From Fennellomyces sp. T-0311 (lineage: Eukaryota; Mucoromycota; Mucoromycetes; Mucorales; Lichtheimiaceae): a stretch of DNA of 64,000 nt. The notes beneath the pieces were generated by a model that did no database searches, was not told where the DNA came from, and worked only from the letters and a program-made list of their open reading frames with translations. Positions 35,530 through 47,397 of this stretch are shown here, piece after piece. Position 1 is the stretch's first letter, and each line of letters begins with the position of its first letter. The DNA is taken from assembly GCA_025266875.1 (NCBI GenBank), contig JALLLT010000018.1:682001-746000 (forward strand). The letters run 5' to 3'. A program made the position numbers and the translations under genes.

Positions 35530-36115
35530 CGTACATTTTACATATCTATAAACATGAGGCAGGATACACTATCGCATCGTACAGGAAATTAGGCCTATCA
35601 AAACAATGTTTATATGCAATGTTTAGATGCATCACTTAGTGTAGTTAGGTTATTTGAAAAGTGTACAGAAACGGAACAGACTTGTAAGATTCTGGGATGT
35701 ACTTCAAAATAGATAAAAGGAAGCTATTAACGATGGGGGTTACAACCGATATCCATATCTATTACTGTGATGGACGGGCTACTTGAGATACGGTGGTAAC
35801 TATTGGTTTCTCGGTTGGGAATATGATATGTAGTGGTTTAATATTGTAATGGTAACATTGGCGCACATATTGATGTTAATGTCTACTACATACTGAATGA
35901 TTCATGCGCTTCCACCCTGTATAATTTGGTGCTACTTTATCTGATGTAATCTTTTATATCAAATACGTATGCATTGTGTCCAAATACGACGTACGAAAAG
36001 ATATATAATAAACGATTGTCGTTTATAAGAATGATAGTAGATGTAATTCTACAATCACATATAAAGTTTACCAAAGACAGTTACGTACATGAATATTTAT
36101 TTTCAGAGTAAAGGC
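35530..36115. other. intergenic, no gene seen
   Basis: AT-rich spacer between the 3' ends of convergent genes. Confidence 0.5.
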
Positions 36116-36898
36116 TTAGATAATTTTCTTTGCTACACCAGGAGTTAGCCAGCAAACTTTGTTCGCAAATCCTTCCTCTTCAAAGATCTTGCGCGATTGT
36201 TCACTCGATTCTGAAAAATGTTTCCAATTATCAAAGTGCATCGGAACGACCACATCTGCTTTGATTTCGCGGGCCAACTTGACAGCATCCTTGCCTCCCA
36301 TAGTAATATCCAACGGACCATTTGGCAGCGGTGCTTGTGCAATACCCAGGTTCAAAATAGCAACCGAGACATGATACTTGTCCTTCATCTGTACTAGTTC
36401 AGGCATATACAGCGTATCGCCAGAAAAGTAAATCACATTGGGCTTGCCATCTGTTTCTCCAAAAGTATCCGATTCCAAGATAAAGCCAGTGACTTCACCT
36501 CCTGGCAAATGGTCGCACGGTGTACCGGTTACTTTAAACGGTTTACCTCCCAAATTCAATGAGAGTGTTTCCCAGGGTCGAATTGCCGTTACTCCGGGTC
36601 TCGGTTGCAATTTTTTGGCGCCATCCACAGTAGTAATCACCACGCGTCCATCGAGTAGCTGTCTACCTGTGTCATCCAAATTGTCAGGATGATCCTCGTG
36701 GCTCAAAAGAACTGCATCAATGGGCGGTAAATCCTTGATTCCAATGGCTGGTCCCGTAGTGCTTTTCAACAGAACAATGCCAAGGTCGTATTCGGCTCCT
36801 ACATCGTCGAAAACAGGATCAGTCAACAGTTTGACTCCATCAATATCGAGAATGGCAGTGGCAGTGCCAATATGGGTCATTGTCAGATTGATAGGCAT
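36116..36898 (-). CDS. metallo-beta-lactamase-fold hydrolase
   Basis: Intronless, 260 residues from ATG 36898 (MPINLTMTHIGTATAILDID); the longer frame begins with TTG. The fold is shown by LLTDPVF near residue 24, the metal loop SHEDHPDNLD (His67, Asp69, His70, Asp72), FSGDTLY at 158-164 and PMHFDNW near residue 225. The metal motif is a variant of the usual HxHxDH, seen in a fungal/bacterial branch of small Zn-dependent hydrolases (UlaG/Lactamase_B_2-like). Substrate unknown. No signal peptide, so probably cytosolic. Two broken relatives lie at 39400..39977 and 56029..56430, so this is the only working copy in the window. Confidence 0.87.
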   Translation of the reverse strand: MPINLTMTHIGTATAILDIDGVKLLTDPVFDDVGAEYDLGIVLLKSTTGPAIGIKDLPPIDAVLLSHEDHPDNLDDTGRQLLDGRVVITTVDGAKKLQPRPGVTAIRPWETLSLNLGGKPFKVTGTPCDHLPGGEVTGFILESDTFGETDGKPNVIYFSGDTLYMPELVQMKDKYHVSVAILNLGIAQAPLPNGPLDITMGGKDAVKLAREIKADVVVPMHFDNWKHFSESSEQSRKIFEEEGFANKVCWLTPGVAKKII

Positions 36899-38072
36899 TT
36901 TCGTTCTGCTTTGTAGTTGTACGTAAAAAGAGATACGAATGAATAATCGATGCTTGAAAAGAACAAAATATATGGAAGTTTTTTCCCACAAACCGGGATG
37001 GCTATTATATATTTACCGTTGGCTCGCGTACCCGGATCAAGTACTAATTTGGTGGTTTCCGAAAGAGCCTGCGGTCAAGAAAGTAAACATTGTGCTAAAT
37101 ATTTGAAATGCATTTTCGATTTTCGATTTTCGAATTCCTCGCCATAAATGCTTTGTAAGTGCTTACTAAGCCGGCGCCTGGCTCCATAGCTTTGAGAAGC
37201 ACAGAGTTTACCATACACTATAGGCGTGTATTTGATGATTGTTCTTATCTACGAACAGATAATATATTTTGCTAAGTGTAGATGAAGGTCAGATAAAAAA
37301 TCCAAGAATGCTAATGTATATTTTTAAAGCACCATATAGACTACATAAGAGAATATACGTAATTTTATGAACCATATGAGAAGTATGAATGCTAGGATAA
37401 TCCAAGGGAAGTAGTTTTATGACGTTTTAGTATGGTATAACATATCCTTTTGTTTGTACGTGAGTAAAGCTCTTTGCTGTCAAGTCGTTTCTTGTATTGG
37501 AAAGACACAACTGCTAATAGACAAAAGTAGCTTGTTCTTTATCAAATCTAGGTAAAATTTAGTAAACTACAAAAGGTTGGTATTTAATGGATTGCAGGAG
37601 TTCTTCAAAATTGGTCTTATATTCATTGCCAGTCTGTGATATATCCTAAAACGAAATACCAAGTCGGTTCTCAAGAAGATAACGCGGTAAAACCGATTTC
37701 TTATCAGAGAAAGCTCTTGGTCGATTAGACTAACAAGAACTACAAACCTTTATGATAGGAGGAAGGCTATGTAGAGAAGAACTTTATATTGGGAAGAGCC
37801 TGTGCTTTTTCAATCATGGTCCCACTCTATTTATATCTTTAGATAAGAGAATATTATTCTTCAATTGATCTACTTGTCCTTAGCAAAATATCATGGGCTT
37901 AAAATGCTTGACTGTAGTGTCTTTTCTTCCGCACAATAATGTTTATATAATAGGCTGGACCAATATAATTCAGTGTTATCATCCTAGCAGGGGAAACCAG
38001 AAATGTCGTAGCAATGCATAGGATTTAGTTAGCACATGGCATGCTTACGAATATTAGGTACAGCTGGATTGA
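36899..38072. other. intergenic, no gene seen
   Basis: AT-rich, about 1.2 kb; carries the promoter of the hydrolase on its left edge. Confidence 0.5.
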
Positions 38073-38381
38073 TCGCGATGGCAGCCCTCAAAAGCAATAT
38101 GTTATGCTGTGGAGTGGGAGCATACCCGGTTCTTTCGAATCTCGCAATATGCTCAAACAGCTGCTTGGGGCATTACTCTTATCATGGAACTTATGGGGTG
38201 TGTGTTGATGGCCGAAGTCAGTGATCTTTCGGTCGACCAAATCGTTATGTATAATCTTGTCATCAACGCTTGTATGATTTCCGTCACGGTGACTGTCAGC
38301 ATCGTTGTCGGCTATTACGGTGGTCGGGTGGAGCATAAGGTTGGCAAGGAGTGGACGGCAGGAAGCGATCTCTCAGGCTAA
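38073..38381 (+). pseudogene. fragment of a multi-pass membrane protein
   Basis: An open frame without a good ATG contains two strongly hydrophobic helices: one around TAAWGITLIMELMGCVLMAE, and one reading MYNLVINACMISVTVTVSIV and on to VGYYGG. It ends with the polar tail EHKVGKEWTAGSDLSG and a stop. It looks like the last two helices of a transporter. Upstream the same frame hits stops at once, so the front is missing or lies in exons I cannot find. A second frame over the same bases (from 38036) is also open but less protein-like. Confidence 0.35.
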
Positions 38382-38772
38382 TACGATAGTGAATAGGCTG
38401 GTCTTCAGCGATCCTATTCGACACGAATGAACGATGATACAATGTATAAATACATCCTTGCATGTGCCCATCCAATTATCCTCCCTTGCTCATCATCCTT
38501 CTGTATTATATTTTCGTGTGTAGAGCTCCTTCCTACTATTATACCACAATAATTATACCATGGTCACCCATATCACACTGTTCAGGTGGATGTTCCGCCA
38601 TCACGCACAGCTGGAAAGAATCAACGCGTGACATTATTGCCGGTTGATCATGGTTGGCATTCGTGTTGTTGAAAAAGTAATAATGAGCCCATTGATCCGC
38701 AGCAGTCAATGGCAAGGCTAATCAAGATGAGAAAGCAATTTAAAAAACAATGATCAGGATGAAGATTAAAAA

Positions 38773-38832
38773 AAAAGTTGCTCCGTAGAGCGATCCAACT
38801 CAGAATCTTAGTGTCATCCTTGTGCAGGGGCC

Positions 38833-38864
<32 letters not shown>

Positions 38865-38889
38865 AAGTGTGACAGAGGAACCGAAGTTC
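38773..38889 (-). ncRNA. U6 spliceosomal snRNA
   Basis: Minus-strand sequence begins with the 5' stem-loop GAACTTCGGTTC. It continues with the conserved core that contains ATACAGAGAAGATTAGCATG (ACAGAGA box, which pairs with the 5' splice site), then GGCCCCTGC and AAGGATGACAC (U4/U6 pairing and internal stem-loop region). It ends in a run of nine T, the RNA polymerase III terminator. No intron interrupts it, unlike U6 of some fungi. Length about 115 nt fits. It is the catalytic snRNA of the spliceosome. It lies between an intact and a decayed copy of the metallo-hydrolase gene. Confidence 0.96.
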
Positions 38890-39129
38890 ATGTCAATTTT
38901 GGGGCCAGGTGCTCGCTTTCCTTTTGACCTATGTAATTTTTTTTCAATTGAGAATTGTGGGTTTGGCTCTTTCAAAGGCCGCTTTGGCCTTATTATTATA
39001 TAGCAATGTCTACTTTTTACATGTCAGTTTTCTTTTGGGAAAAGCTTTATGCCGTTTTTCAATATCTATAGCATCTTTTTATTTCAAAATATTGAAAAGG
39101 TTTTTTTTGTTGTATCCATGCAACGGCGG
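38890..39129. other. U6 upstream region
   Basis: AT-rich with long T runs; must contain the pol III promoter of U6. No clear TATA at the usual distance. Confidence 0.35.
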
Positions 39130-39320
39130 CAGATAAATTACCCGAATCGATTGCTCCGTTGACCGAAGCTTCTGAGGAAAAAGATGTATTGGCTTTTTTT
39201 TCAAGTTTCTCTATTCAGATTGTCCACTTTCCTGAATATGTCGACAGTACTGAAACCTGGACACTTGATTTTTTTATGCAGGAGCTACAACGAATCATTG
39301 CACTGACTCAAGATAGGTAA
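39130..39320 (+). other. orphan coding-like exon
   Basis: Open frame reading ADKLPESIAPLTEASEEKDV and later VHFPEYVDSTETWTLDFFMQ up to IALTQDR, then a GTAACG donor-like site after GATAG. An AG acceptor (CGGCAG) precedes it. Composition is like a real protein, but I find no start, no partner exons and no known family. It could be a relic. Confidence 0.3.
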
Positions 39321-39399
39321 CGAGGTTTCTTCGTATTTTGACGTTTTGTTGCTGGCATTGAAGCGCTCAAGTTATAAAGGCGGAAACTGTACAGCCTGG

Positions 39400-39977
39400 A
39401 ACAAGTCATCCATTGATGTTACCACGACTTTAATGATCACTGATGGCTCGTTAAAAACGAAAATATATGACAGCTTCAAGAGCTTGGAAATGATTAACAC
39501 CATAGGAGTAAATCACATTAGGCTTTCCGTATGTGGTACCAAACAATCCTGACTCTAATATAAAGCCAGTGGTTCATCATCAGGGACATTCTTGCACAGT
39601 GTACCGATAATATTTAATTGCCCTCCCCCTAGACCTACCGAAGTACCTTCCCATAGTTTGAGATCATTGACACCTGGTCTTGGCTGGATAATCGCTGCAT
39701 CATCCATAGTAGTAAATACCTTCCCCCCAATCCAAAAGCCGTCGTTCATTGTAAGTGTCCAAGTTATCCTCATGGCTCAACAAAATGCGATCAATTGGTT
39801 AATTTTGACAGCAAGTCCTTCGGATTTCTTCAAGACGGTGTGACCCATATCAGTTTCACTTTCTCCAACGACAAGGGTGGTATCTGTCACTAGACAAATG
39901 CCGTCAATGTTACGAATAAGGGTGGCGGTGCTGACATACATTATGGTCATAATCGTAAAAGTAGGTTGGCTGGGCAT
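39400..39977 (-). pseudogene. decayed metallo-beta-lactamase-fold hydrolase
   Basis: Reading the minus strand gives degraded copies of the 36116..36898 protein in order. These are TATLIRNIDGICLVTDTTLV (start region), then GKVFTTMDDAAIIQPRPGVN and GGGQLNIIGTLCKNVPDDEP (middle), then a piece with YGKPNVIY near 39520 (aligning with GKPNVIYFSGDTLY) where SGDTLY is ruined. The metal-loop segment between the first two parts is largely lost. At least two frameshifts and several stops are present. Confidence 0.75.
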
Positions 39978-42494
39978 ATTGACAACGTATGCTGGCTTGA
40001 AAAAAGTCGGTTACGAATATTCCGAGATCAGATACGTCAAAAAAAGTGGTAAGTGATACCAAAATTCTGTAGTATCAAGATCTGCCTCTTTATACGCTCT
40101 TTTTTTTATCCACGCGTTTGATACATTTGGTGGGTACTAAGCGATGATAAATAATTGGCTAAGATTTTTGCTTCCTTCCGCTGTGCATATAGAGCTTTAG
40201 GAGATACTTCTTTCTTAGTTTGGATGTTTTTTCCCACCAGATAGCGAATTGTTATCTTTGTGAAACTAATGGAAAGCTCCATCACTAATCCAAGGATGAG
40301 CATAACATGTTTCTGTAAGAAAAAATCCTCTAGCAGACGATTTTCATACATGTAATGATGCCTCAAAAGAAAGAGGCTCTACTACTACAGTGACAATCAA
40401 GTCTTTACTTTTTTTTATATAATTGTGTACTTGTAATCGAAATCATACACTATTTACTTCATGTCACTATTACTCGGTCATCACTGCAACAGACAACTAT
40501 TTTGTCACCGTAACGAACATTATTTTTACGGCAGCAGTTCCAATAACAGCGACCAGTAACTACATGATTATCATAATACACTCAGCTAATACCACGGTAA
40601 TAGCACTTACATTGGCGTAGCCATGGTATATATGCAGTTTTGTAGTTTAGAACGGTACCAAGAGGCATAAGAGACGCAAGTAGAAGTATCCAAGAGCCAT
40701 GCACAAAGATATATCTCTGGTAGTTGAAATGACGACAGGCAGATTGTGATTCTCCAAATTTGTGGGTTAACTGCCACCGCAGTTTGTCATTGAACTGGAA
40801 ACTGGCAAGACAGCAAAAGTTATCGCTTGACTGGAAATTTAGTGCTTAAAGAATCATTATGTATAATCGGCATTCACCTTTGATCTGTACCTTGCTTTTT
40901 CTCTTTCTGAAACTCTTGTGTTTGGAATACGAAACTATTTATTTCCATATTACGTTGACGCCGGTGCGCCATGAGATTATCTTTTTCTGTGCTGCTTTAA
41001 CCATTCATAGGCTATTTTAACAGCTCTGCGTAATACCGTTGCTAATAATAAACCGGGAGGGAGGTATATGAGGCGATTATTTTAAACATAGCAGGAATCG
41101 GCATTGAGCTCTTAATAATGCACAACTGACCAAGCAATAAATATTAAATACGACCATGGCAAGATACGCAGGTACTGTATCATTATTAAGGGATGTAAGG
41201 TTACAAACACCTATATTAAAGAAGAGCAATATTTAAGGATATATGTGCCGAGTCGAAACGATTTTTTAGTCTCCCACCAATAGATGAAGCTATCGGAATA
41301 ACACCGAAATGAAGTTCTCGGATCTCAAAAGACGCATATTACATGTATGCTGAAAGTGGCACTTCAGGTCGCTTGGATGAAAATAAAATTTTTAATTTCC
41401 TCAGTATATTATGAACCTGTTTACTAAAATAGAGCTTACTGCGCGGTGCGGATAGATAGTATATCGGAAGAGCAATATACGGAAATATAATTCCTTATCC
41501 TTGCGTATATGGATACGTAAGAAGTTTTGAAACATATACTAACCCCAATGGTTATCGGCATGTATACCACACACTTCTAATTACCGCTTATAGGAGAATA
41601 AAAAATGGAGTAGAATATATGGTTCACCGAACAGGAGCTTATTACTGGAAGAATGTTGAGGAAACTATGAAAATAGCACAAGTATACATATTATGAAAAA
41701 ATAAATAAGAAGGTACATTGGTTAAATGCCTAGCACGAACTGTATAATTTCTAAGACAAGATTGGGACTAGTTAACATACTATATTGGGCCTTGTCTTTT
41801 AAGCTGGAGCCTATTCAACTATGCTTTAAAACTCTATTTTACGTGTGCATATAATTAAAAGAGCAGCATTATCATCAATAAATATGCAGTAATGTGACAG
41901 CAAACAAACAGGCAAGAATCTACTAGCAGTTTTATCAACAAATAGTTTCAACGTCCTAAGCTTTCCAAAGGAGTACTTCCGAGAAAATTATATCCATATT
42001 ATAGAAGACTTGCGTGTATGATGTGAGGCTAATATCATAAAAGTTCAATACATACTAGGTGTACTATTAGTCTTCAACTAGAAAAACTGGATCTGTAAAT
42101 CAGAAACACCAGATATTATCCATCGAATCAAAGATGTACAGCGCCCACAGTCCGTCATGATTAGATTGACGTACCGTTTGATTGCTCGTGTAAAATTAAA
42201 TAGCGCAGGTGGTATTATCAATATCGAGCACCAGATTGTGTTGCGTACACGTTGACTTAAAATTACTTGTGCAAACCGATGGATACCTAAACATGGGATT
42301 TTCCATACCCCATGCTGAGTGGTGCGTACAGGTAACCATCAAGAGATTTTCTTCTATCATTTACGAATAATCCAATATATAAGCTAACAGCTTGACGAGT
42401 GGGCCTATGCAACAGCTACAAAGAAAAGCCAAACTCTCACGATTTCCAAATTGAAGAAGAAACAAAGTTATGGTATCCGGAAAAAAAGGTGACT
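39978..42494. other. gene-free AT-rich tract
   Basis: 2.5 kb without a believable frame, tRNA, or repeat longer than simple low-complexity runs. Confidence 0.6.
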
Positions 42495-44915
42495 GATAAG
42501 TATAGTAATCAACACGTTACTCAGAGATCATCACGATTCGTGAAAAAGAACAGGACCGATTGTACGGCGAGAACGTGAAAGTCGGACTCTCCTAGGAATG
42601 ATCAGCAGATTTACACTTGTTCACGACCAAAAAAAGAGGAACGTGGATCAGTGACTCATTCGGGAAAAGCTAAAGCTAAACGAACGGACAGAAAAAATAA
42701 GAGTCGTGGCCTACAAAGAAGTAAACGCCACACCTCCTGGTTTAACGAGGAGCAAAGAAGTGGGAAAAAAGGAGTGTATTGTAAAAATATTTTGTATTTT
42801 CGTGGTCATGGCAACCTGCATTGAAAAAAAGTTTATCTCAAATCCGCGCTAAAAAAGCAATCCTCTTTTGTTTTAGATAACGGATCGTACCTGTAAGGCA
42901 AACTCCCTGGGTACGTAACCCCTAAGTTACCCAAGAATGTAATCAATATGCACCATGATAAAGCTAATGCATAAGCGGTCAAAAATAACCACTTGCAATT
43001 TGATTATCGCAAAAAGCACTCAATTTTGCGCGTGACAAGTTAAGAAAAAGGAAAATCATCCAATGTAACGGTGATAATGATAAAAGAAAAAAAAATTCCC
43101 TTTGGGTTCCCAGGTTAACTGATAAGATGTACCTGGTTCATGTGGTCGTTTCTTATCTCTAAGCACACATTACAAACGAGGCTGACGTCGTCGCTCAAGA
43201 AAAGAATAAAGATAATATTTCTTTAAATGGAATTGCCATATACTGTTAATCCCCACTCCATTTTGTTTTCAGTGGACTTGAGCTTCTCGCGTAAACGGGT
43301 GTGCTAGTAGAGTTCATGATTGATAAGACGGGAATTTTAAAAGCAAATGGATTTTCTTTTACCGGATAGTCGGGTATGTCATTCAACTTGACACTTCAAG
43401 TTATTTTTTCCTTTAAAAAATTAGTATCAAGTGATCAAAGGTACCCGGTCGAACTTTTTTTTGTTATCAGTTGTGAAGTGTTACTACAGATTTGTATGTA
43501 TCTTATTGCAGAATAAAAAAAGTGGCGTTTTCCAAACGAACACGAGGGACGGGAGTGGATGTCGTCATGGATTGTTCTCTTCACACACGCACAAAGTTGT
43601 TTTAGGCAAGAGAAAGAGAGATCGTAGCACCCGTGATAACGATAAAGAGTGTTCGTAAGACTTGCGTAAAATAAGGTCAGGTCGTTTTTTTTTGTTTGAA
43701 AGGATCAAGTAGCAATAGAAACAAGAGATGTCCCAGTGTGTTACGATCGTATGTTTATTTATATGATAAAATATGCAATCAAAGCCGCTGATGCGGGCTG
43801 TTGGTGATAAAGATAAGAGGCTGTCACACCGATTATCTAGCAGAGAAGAAAGGGAAGGAGCATGTCACCCAATGGATAACATCTTGAAAAAAGTCACATT
43901 ACATGTCTAACCGCGGTGTCTATTTTTTTTGCCGATGCAATAGAGTGTTTAATCCTTTGGTAGAAAAAAAAATAAAAAGATTCACTGTAATATTGTTTTA
44001 AAGATAACGGTTTTAGAGAGAGAGAGAGACACCAATGCTGCGGGCGGAGTACATAAAATTGCATAGTAGGTTTAGTGAGCCCTGTATAGAAAGTTATACT
44101 GGAGCATGAGCGTAACGTTTTGAACACGAAGGTTTTAGGGCCACACGCAAAACCCGGGATCGTGTAGTATCCTTTCCCAGAAAATACGGTTGCACAACCA
44201 TGTTAAGAGAATTTGTGGAAGGAGGGAAGAAGATAGCTTGCGGGGAAACATCACATATTGCGTTATTACGCGTGCGCGCAAAGTAATTAAACTCGGTATC
44301 ATTTTTCTGGTACGACTAAATTGATATATAGAAAACGCAAGCCGAAAAAAGAAATCCAACACAGCCAGCACGATCTATATTGACAATCACCGTCAATGTT
44401 TGTTAATCAAATACGGGACGTGCAATATTTTCTGTTTCATATGGGATGTGTGTGAAAAAATAAAACTTATCCGATAGTCCAATGAACGTAAAGGGTGAAG
44501 CTGATCTTCTTTAGATACGAAATTTTCATGAGCCATTGATCGGCTGGTTCCGCTGGTATACGAAACTCCGTTTTCGTATTCTCCCCTAATATTGAACAAA
44601 AAGGCAGGACCGATACCGGGACGGAGCAAGATTGTTTTGGCATTAAAAAGATACATATTTATATTTATGTTATTTTTTCCTTTTTGTTGCCACGCTTCAA
44701 ATTATTTTAGCAAAGTGCAACGCATAGATTGATAAAACGTGTATATGCGAAAATAAAAGGATCTTATCGAGACAAGGGAAAGCGGTGTGGTTGGGTTGAT
44801 TATCTTGGAGGGAAAGCCGTCAAACGCGTAGACCAATCATCGAAAGCTGATAGCGACTATCGGAGTGCATCTACGGTTGTCTTATCAGCTCGCAGCTGTT
44901 TTTTTCTTATCATAC
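42495..44915 (+). promoter_or_regulatory. GATA-motif-rich upstream region of the ammonium transporter
   Basis: More than 20 GATAA/TTATC cores lie in about 2.4 kb, including GATAAG at 42495, 43121, 43322 and 43812 and CTTATC at 43152, 44466, 44763, 44880 and 44905. GATA cores (HGATAR) are the sites of AreA/Nit2/Gln3-type factors that turn on ammonium transporters when preferred nitrogen is scarce. The region has no competing gene. A base-composition estimate suggests about nine such cores by chance, so enrichment is modest but real-looking. Confidence 0.55.
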
Positions 44916-45162
44916 TTGCACTGCCTTTCTTGTTTAGGTCGTGCTCGTCTCCCCTTTCTTTTTCTTCCTTGATTTCTTATTGTCCCCTCTTACGTTTATT
45001 TTACTTTTTTTTTATTTAAAAACTCGATTTCGTCCTTTTTTTCCGGCCTGCATATTCTCGAGAAACACAAAAACACCACAACACAGCAAACAATTATATA
45101 AGCACCAATATCCTGCTGCCCATTTCCTTTCTTCTTGCTTCTTCCTTAACAACAACAACATT

Positions 45163-47118
45163 ATGGATTCACCTCAACCTGAATACACCATCGACACGGG
45201 GAATACAGCATGGACGCTGATGTGCGCGACACTCGTGTTTCTTATGGTAAATTTCTTTTTTTATCTCTCAGCATAAGAACACAAAAACCAAACTTGGATA
45301 ATTTTACCATTAGACGCCTGCGCTCGGTTTATTCTACGCTGGCCTGGCCAAGGCCAAGAACGCCTTGTCTTTGATGTACTTGACTATGCTTTGTGTAGCC
45401 GTAGTTTCATTTCAGGTACACTTTGTTTTATTTTTTGTTTATTTTTCTGGATCATCACTTACGCAAGAGATTTCCATCGGATAGTGGTATTTGATTGGTT
45501 ACTCCTTGACATTTTCACCAACAGCCAATTTTTTCATTGGTGATTCGAGTAAGTGTGTCGGATCGAAGTATTATTCTCCTCCAAAAGATTAACCGAGTTT
45601 GCCAATAGCCAACTTTTTGATGCGCGGTGTGGGCATCAAGCCTGCATTCGAAGGCCAAACGATTCCTGCCATGGTTTATATGATTTTCCAAGCCATGTTT
45701 GCATGCTTGACACCAGCTCTTGCCTTTGGTGCAGCTGCTGAACGCATGTCGGTATGTATATTTTCTGCGCAAAAAGTCATATGTGGATGACTAAACATAT
45801 ATATATATATATATCATACATACAGCTCGGCCCTTCGATTGTTTTCATTTTCGTATGGACCACACTCGTCTACGATATCATTACCTGCTGGGTCTGGAAC
45901 CCTAACGGCTGGTTATTCAAGTTGGGCGCCATGGACTTTGCAGGTGGCGCCACTGTCCACGCTTCCAGTGGTTTGGCGGCCGTTGCTTATGCCATGGCAC
46001 TCGGTAAACGTCGCGATTTCAACGAAAACAACAACACCCCACACAACGTTTCGTTCGTCTACATTGGTCTTGCACTTCTCTGGTTCGGCTGGTTCGCTTT
46101 CAACGCTGGTAGTGGTTTAGCTGCTGATGCTCGTGCCGCCAATTCTCTCGTTTGCACTCATTTGGCTGCTTGTGTTGCTGCTGTTGTCTGGGTCTGCATC
46201 GACTGGATTTATACCCGAAAATGGAGCGTCGTCGGCTTATGTACCGGTGTCGTTGCCGGTCTTGCCACCATTACACCTGGTTCTGGTTTCGTCTCTCCTT
46301 CCTCCTCTCTCCTTTTTGGTTTGCTCGGTTCGATCGCATGCAACTATGCTGTTCGTTACAAGCACAAGTACGGCTTTGATGATGCCCTGGATGTATTCAC
46401 TGTCCATTACGTCGGTGGCCTTGTCGGTTTGACGTTGACCGGTATCTTTGCTGAACGTTACATTATCGGCCTTGGTATGCCCGAAGGTACTCCTTTGGAA
46501 GATATCCAAATCGGTGGTTGGCTCGATGGCCACTGGATCCAAGTTCCTATCCAATTTGCCATGATTGCTGCCGTTTCCGCCTGGTCGTTTATTGTCACCT
46601 ACTTGATCCTGGTCGTCATCAACTTGTTCCCTCAAATGCAGATCCGTCTCGATGAACCCGACGAAGTGATCGGTATCGATTGGGCTCAAATGGGTGAGCG
46701 CGCTTACGGCTACATCGAATGGGAGGAAGAAATGATCCGAGTTGCTACACGTCGATCCCAACAGCTTCAACAACAAACCAAGGAAGCCCAAGGCAAAAAA
46801 TCACCTTTCCGCAGCATTCGGCGCCTTTTGATGATCAATGATCGCACAACAGTCAAGGGTGTTCCTACCTTGATCGAAGAACCGGTCCTGGACTATGGTC
46901 AGCAGAAGGCTATTCGCATGGCCAAGCTGCCTACGGGCAATGATATCTTGCAGCGTCCAACGAGCGTCCATACGACAAAGTCAGCCGAAGTACCCCCTCC
47001 ATCGATCGAGGAAATCACACCTGAACAAGTTGGTCAGAGCAGTAGTGGAACGATAGCCCACAGTGGTAGCAGTAGTAGTTCTACTGATGCCGATCAGAAG
47101 CAGAAGAGTAGAGCATAA
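45163..47118 (+). CDS. ammonium transporter (Amt/Mep family)
   Basis: Five exons: 45163..45246, 45314..45415, 45485..45548, 45609..45751, 45826..47118, giving 561 residues. It moves ammonium across the plasma membrane. Family landmarks are the start region with GNTAWTLMCATLVFLM, GLFYAGLAKAKNALSLM, DFAGGATVHASSGLAAVAYA (first pore His), WFGWFAFNAGS, FTVHYVGGLVG (second pore His), and the conserved cytosolic DEVIGIDWAQMGERAYGY. Both pore histidines are of the Amt type. The C-terminal tail after residue 470 is long, Ser/Thr-rich and polar, a plausible target for regulation. The third intron uses the second available acceptor (CCAATAG); the nearer AG would give a stop. The fourth intron contains an AT microsatellite. 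The upstream region is rich in GATA sites. Confidence 0.95.
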
Positions 47119-47397
47119 ATAACAGTTTGCTCGATTTTTTTCTTTTGCCCTTCGTCTCCCTTTTTTTCTTGTCTTTTCATCCGACCAAAGCATCCCCGTT
47201 ACATTTTATTCCGGTTTTTTCATATAACCCCCATTATTTCATCATTATATACACTACCATTTCTTAAATGTAAATTATTTTTGAGCATTCCCTTAGAAGA
47301 GAGGAATAAAATATAGCCAGACTATTTTTGAACAAAATGTACCCATTAATCATTCTTTTCAAAGGAATACAGCATTCTCCGTTCCTTTTTTAACATT

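Noticed and set aside
41000..42494. Possible centromere-like or origin sequence in the AT-rich tract
   Set aside because: Only base composition points that way; no repeats or known motifs were seen.
44729..45019. 96-codon frame just before the ammonium transporter
   Set aside because: It runs through the pyrimidine-rich leader and GATA region, with low-complexity Phe/Leu/Ser content typical of chance.
45549..45608. Apparent odd splice in the ammonium transporter: the first AG after GTAAGT gives an immediate stop, and a 45-nt GTGTGT intron seemed necessary
   Set aside because: Using the next acceptor (CCAATAG, 60-nt intron) restores the frame with canonical GT-AG ends, so nothing unusual is needed.
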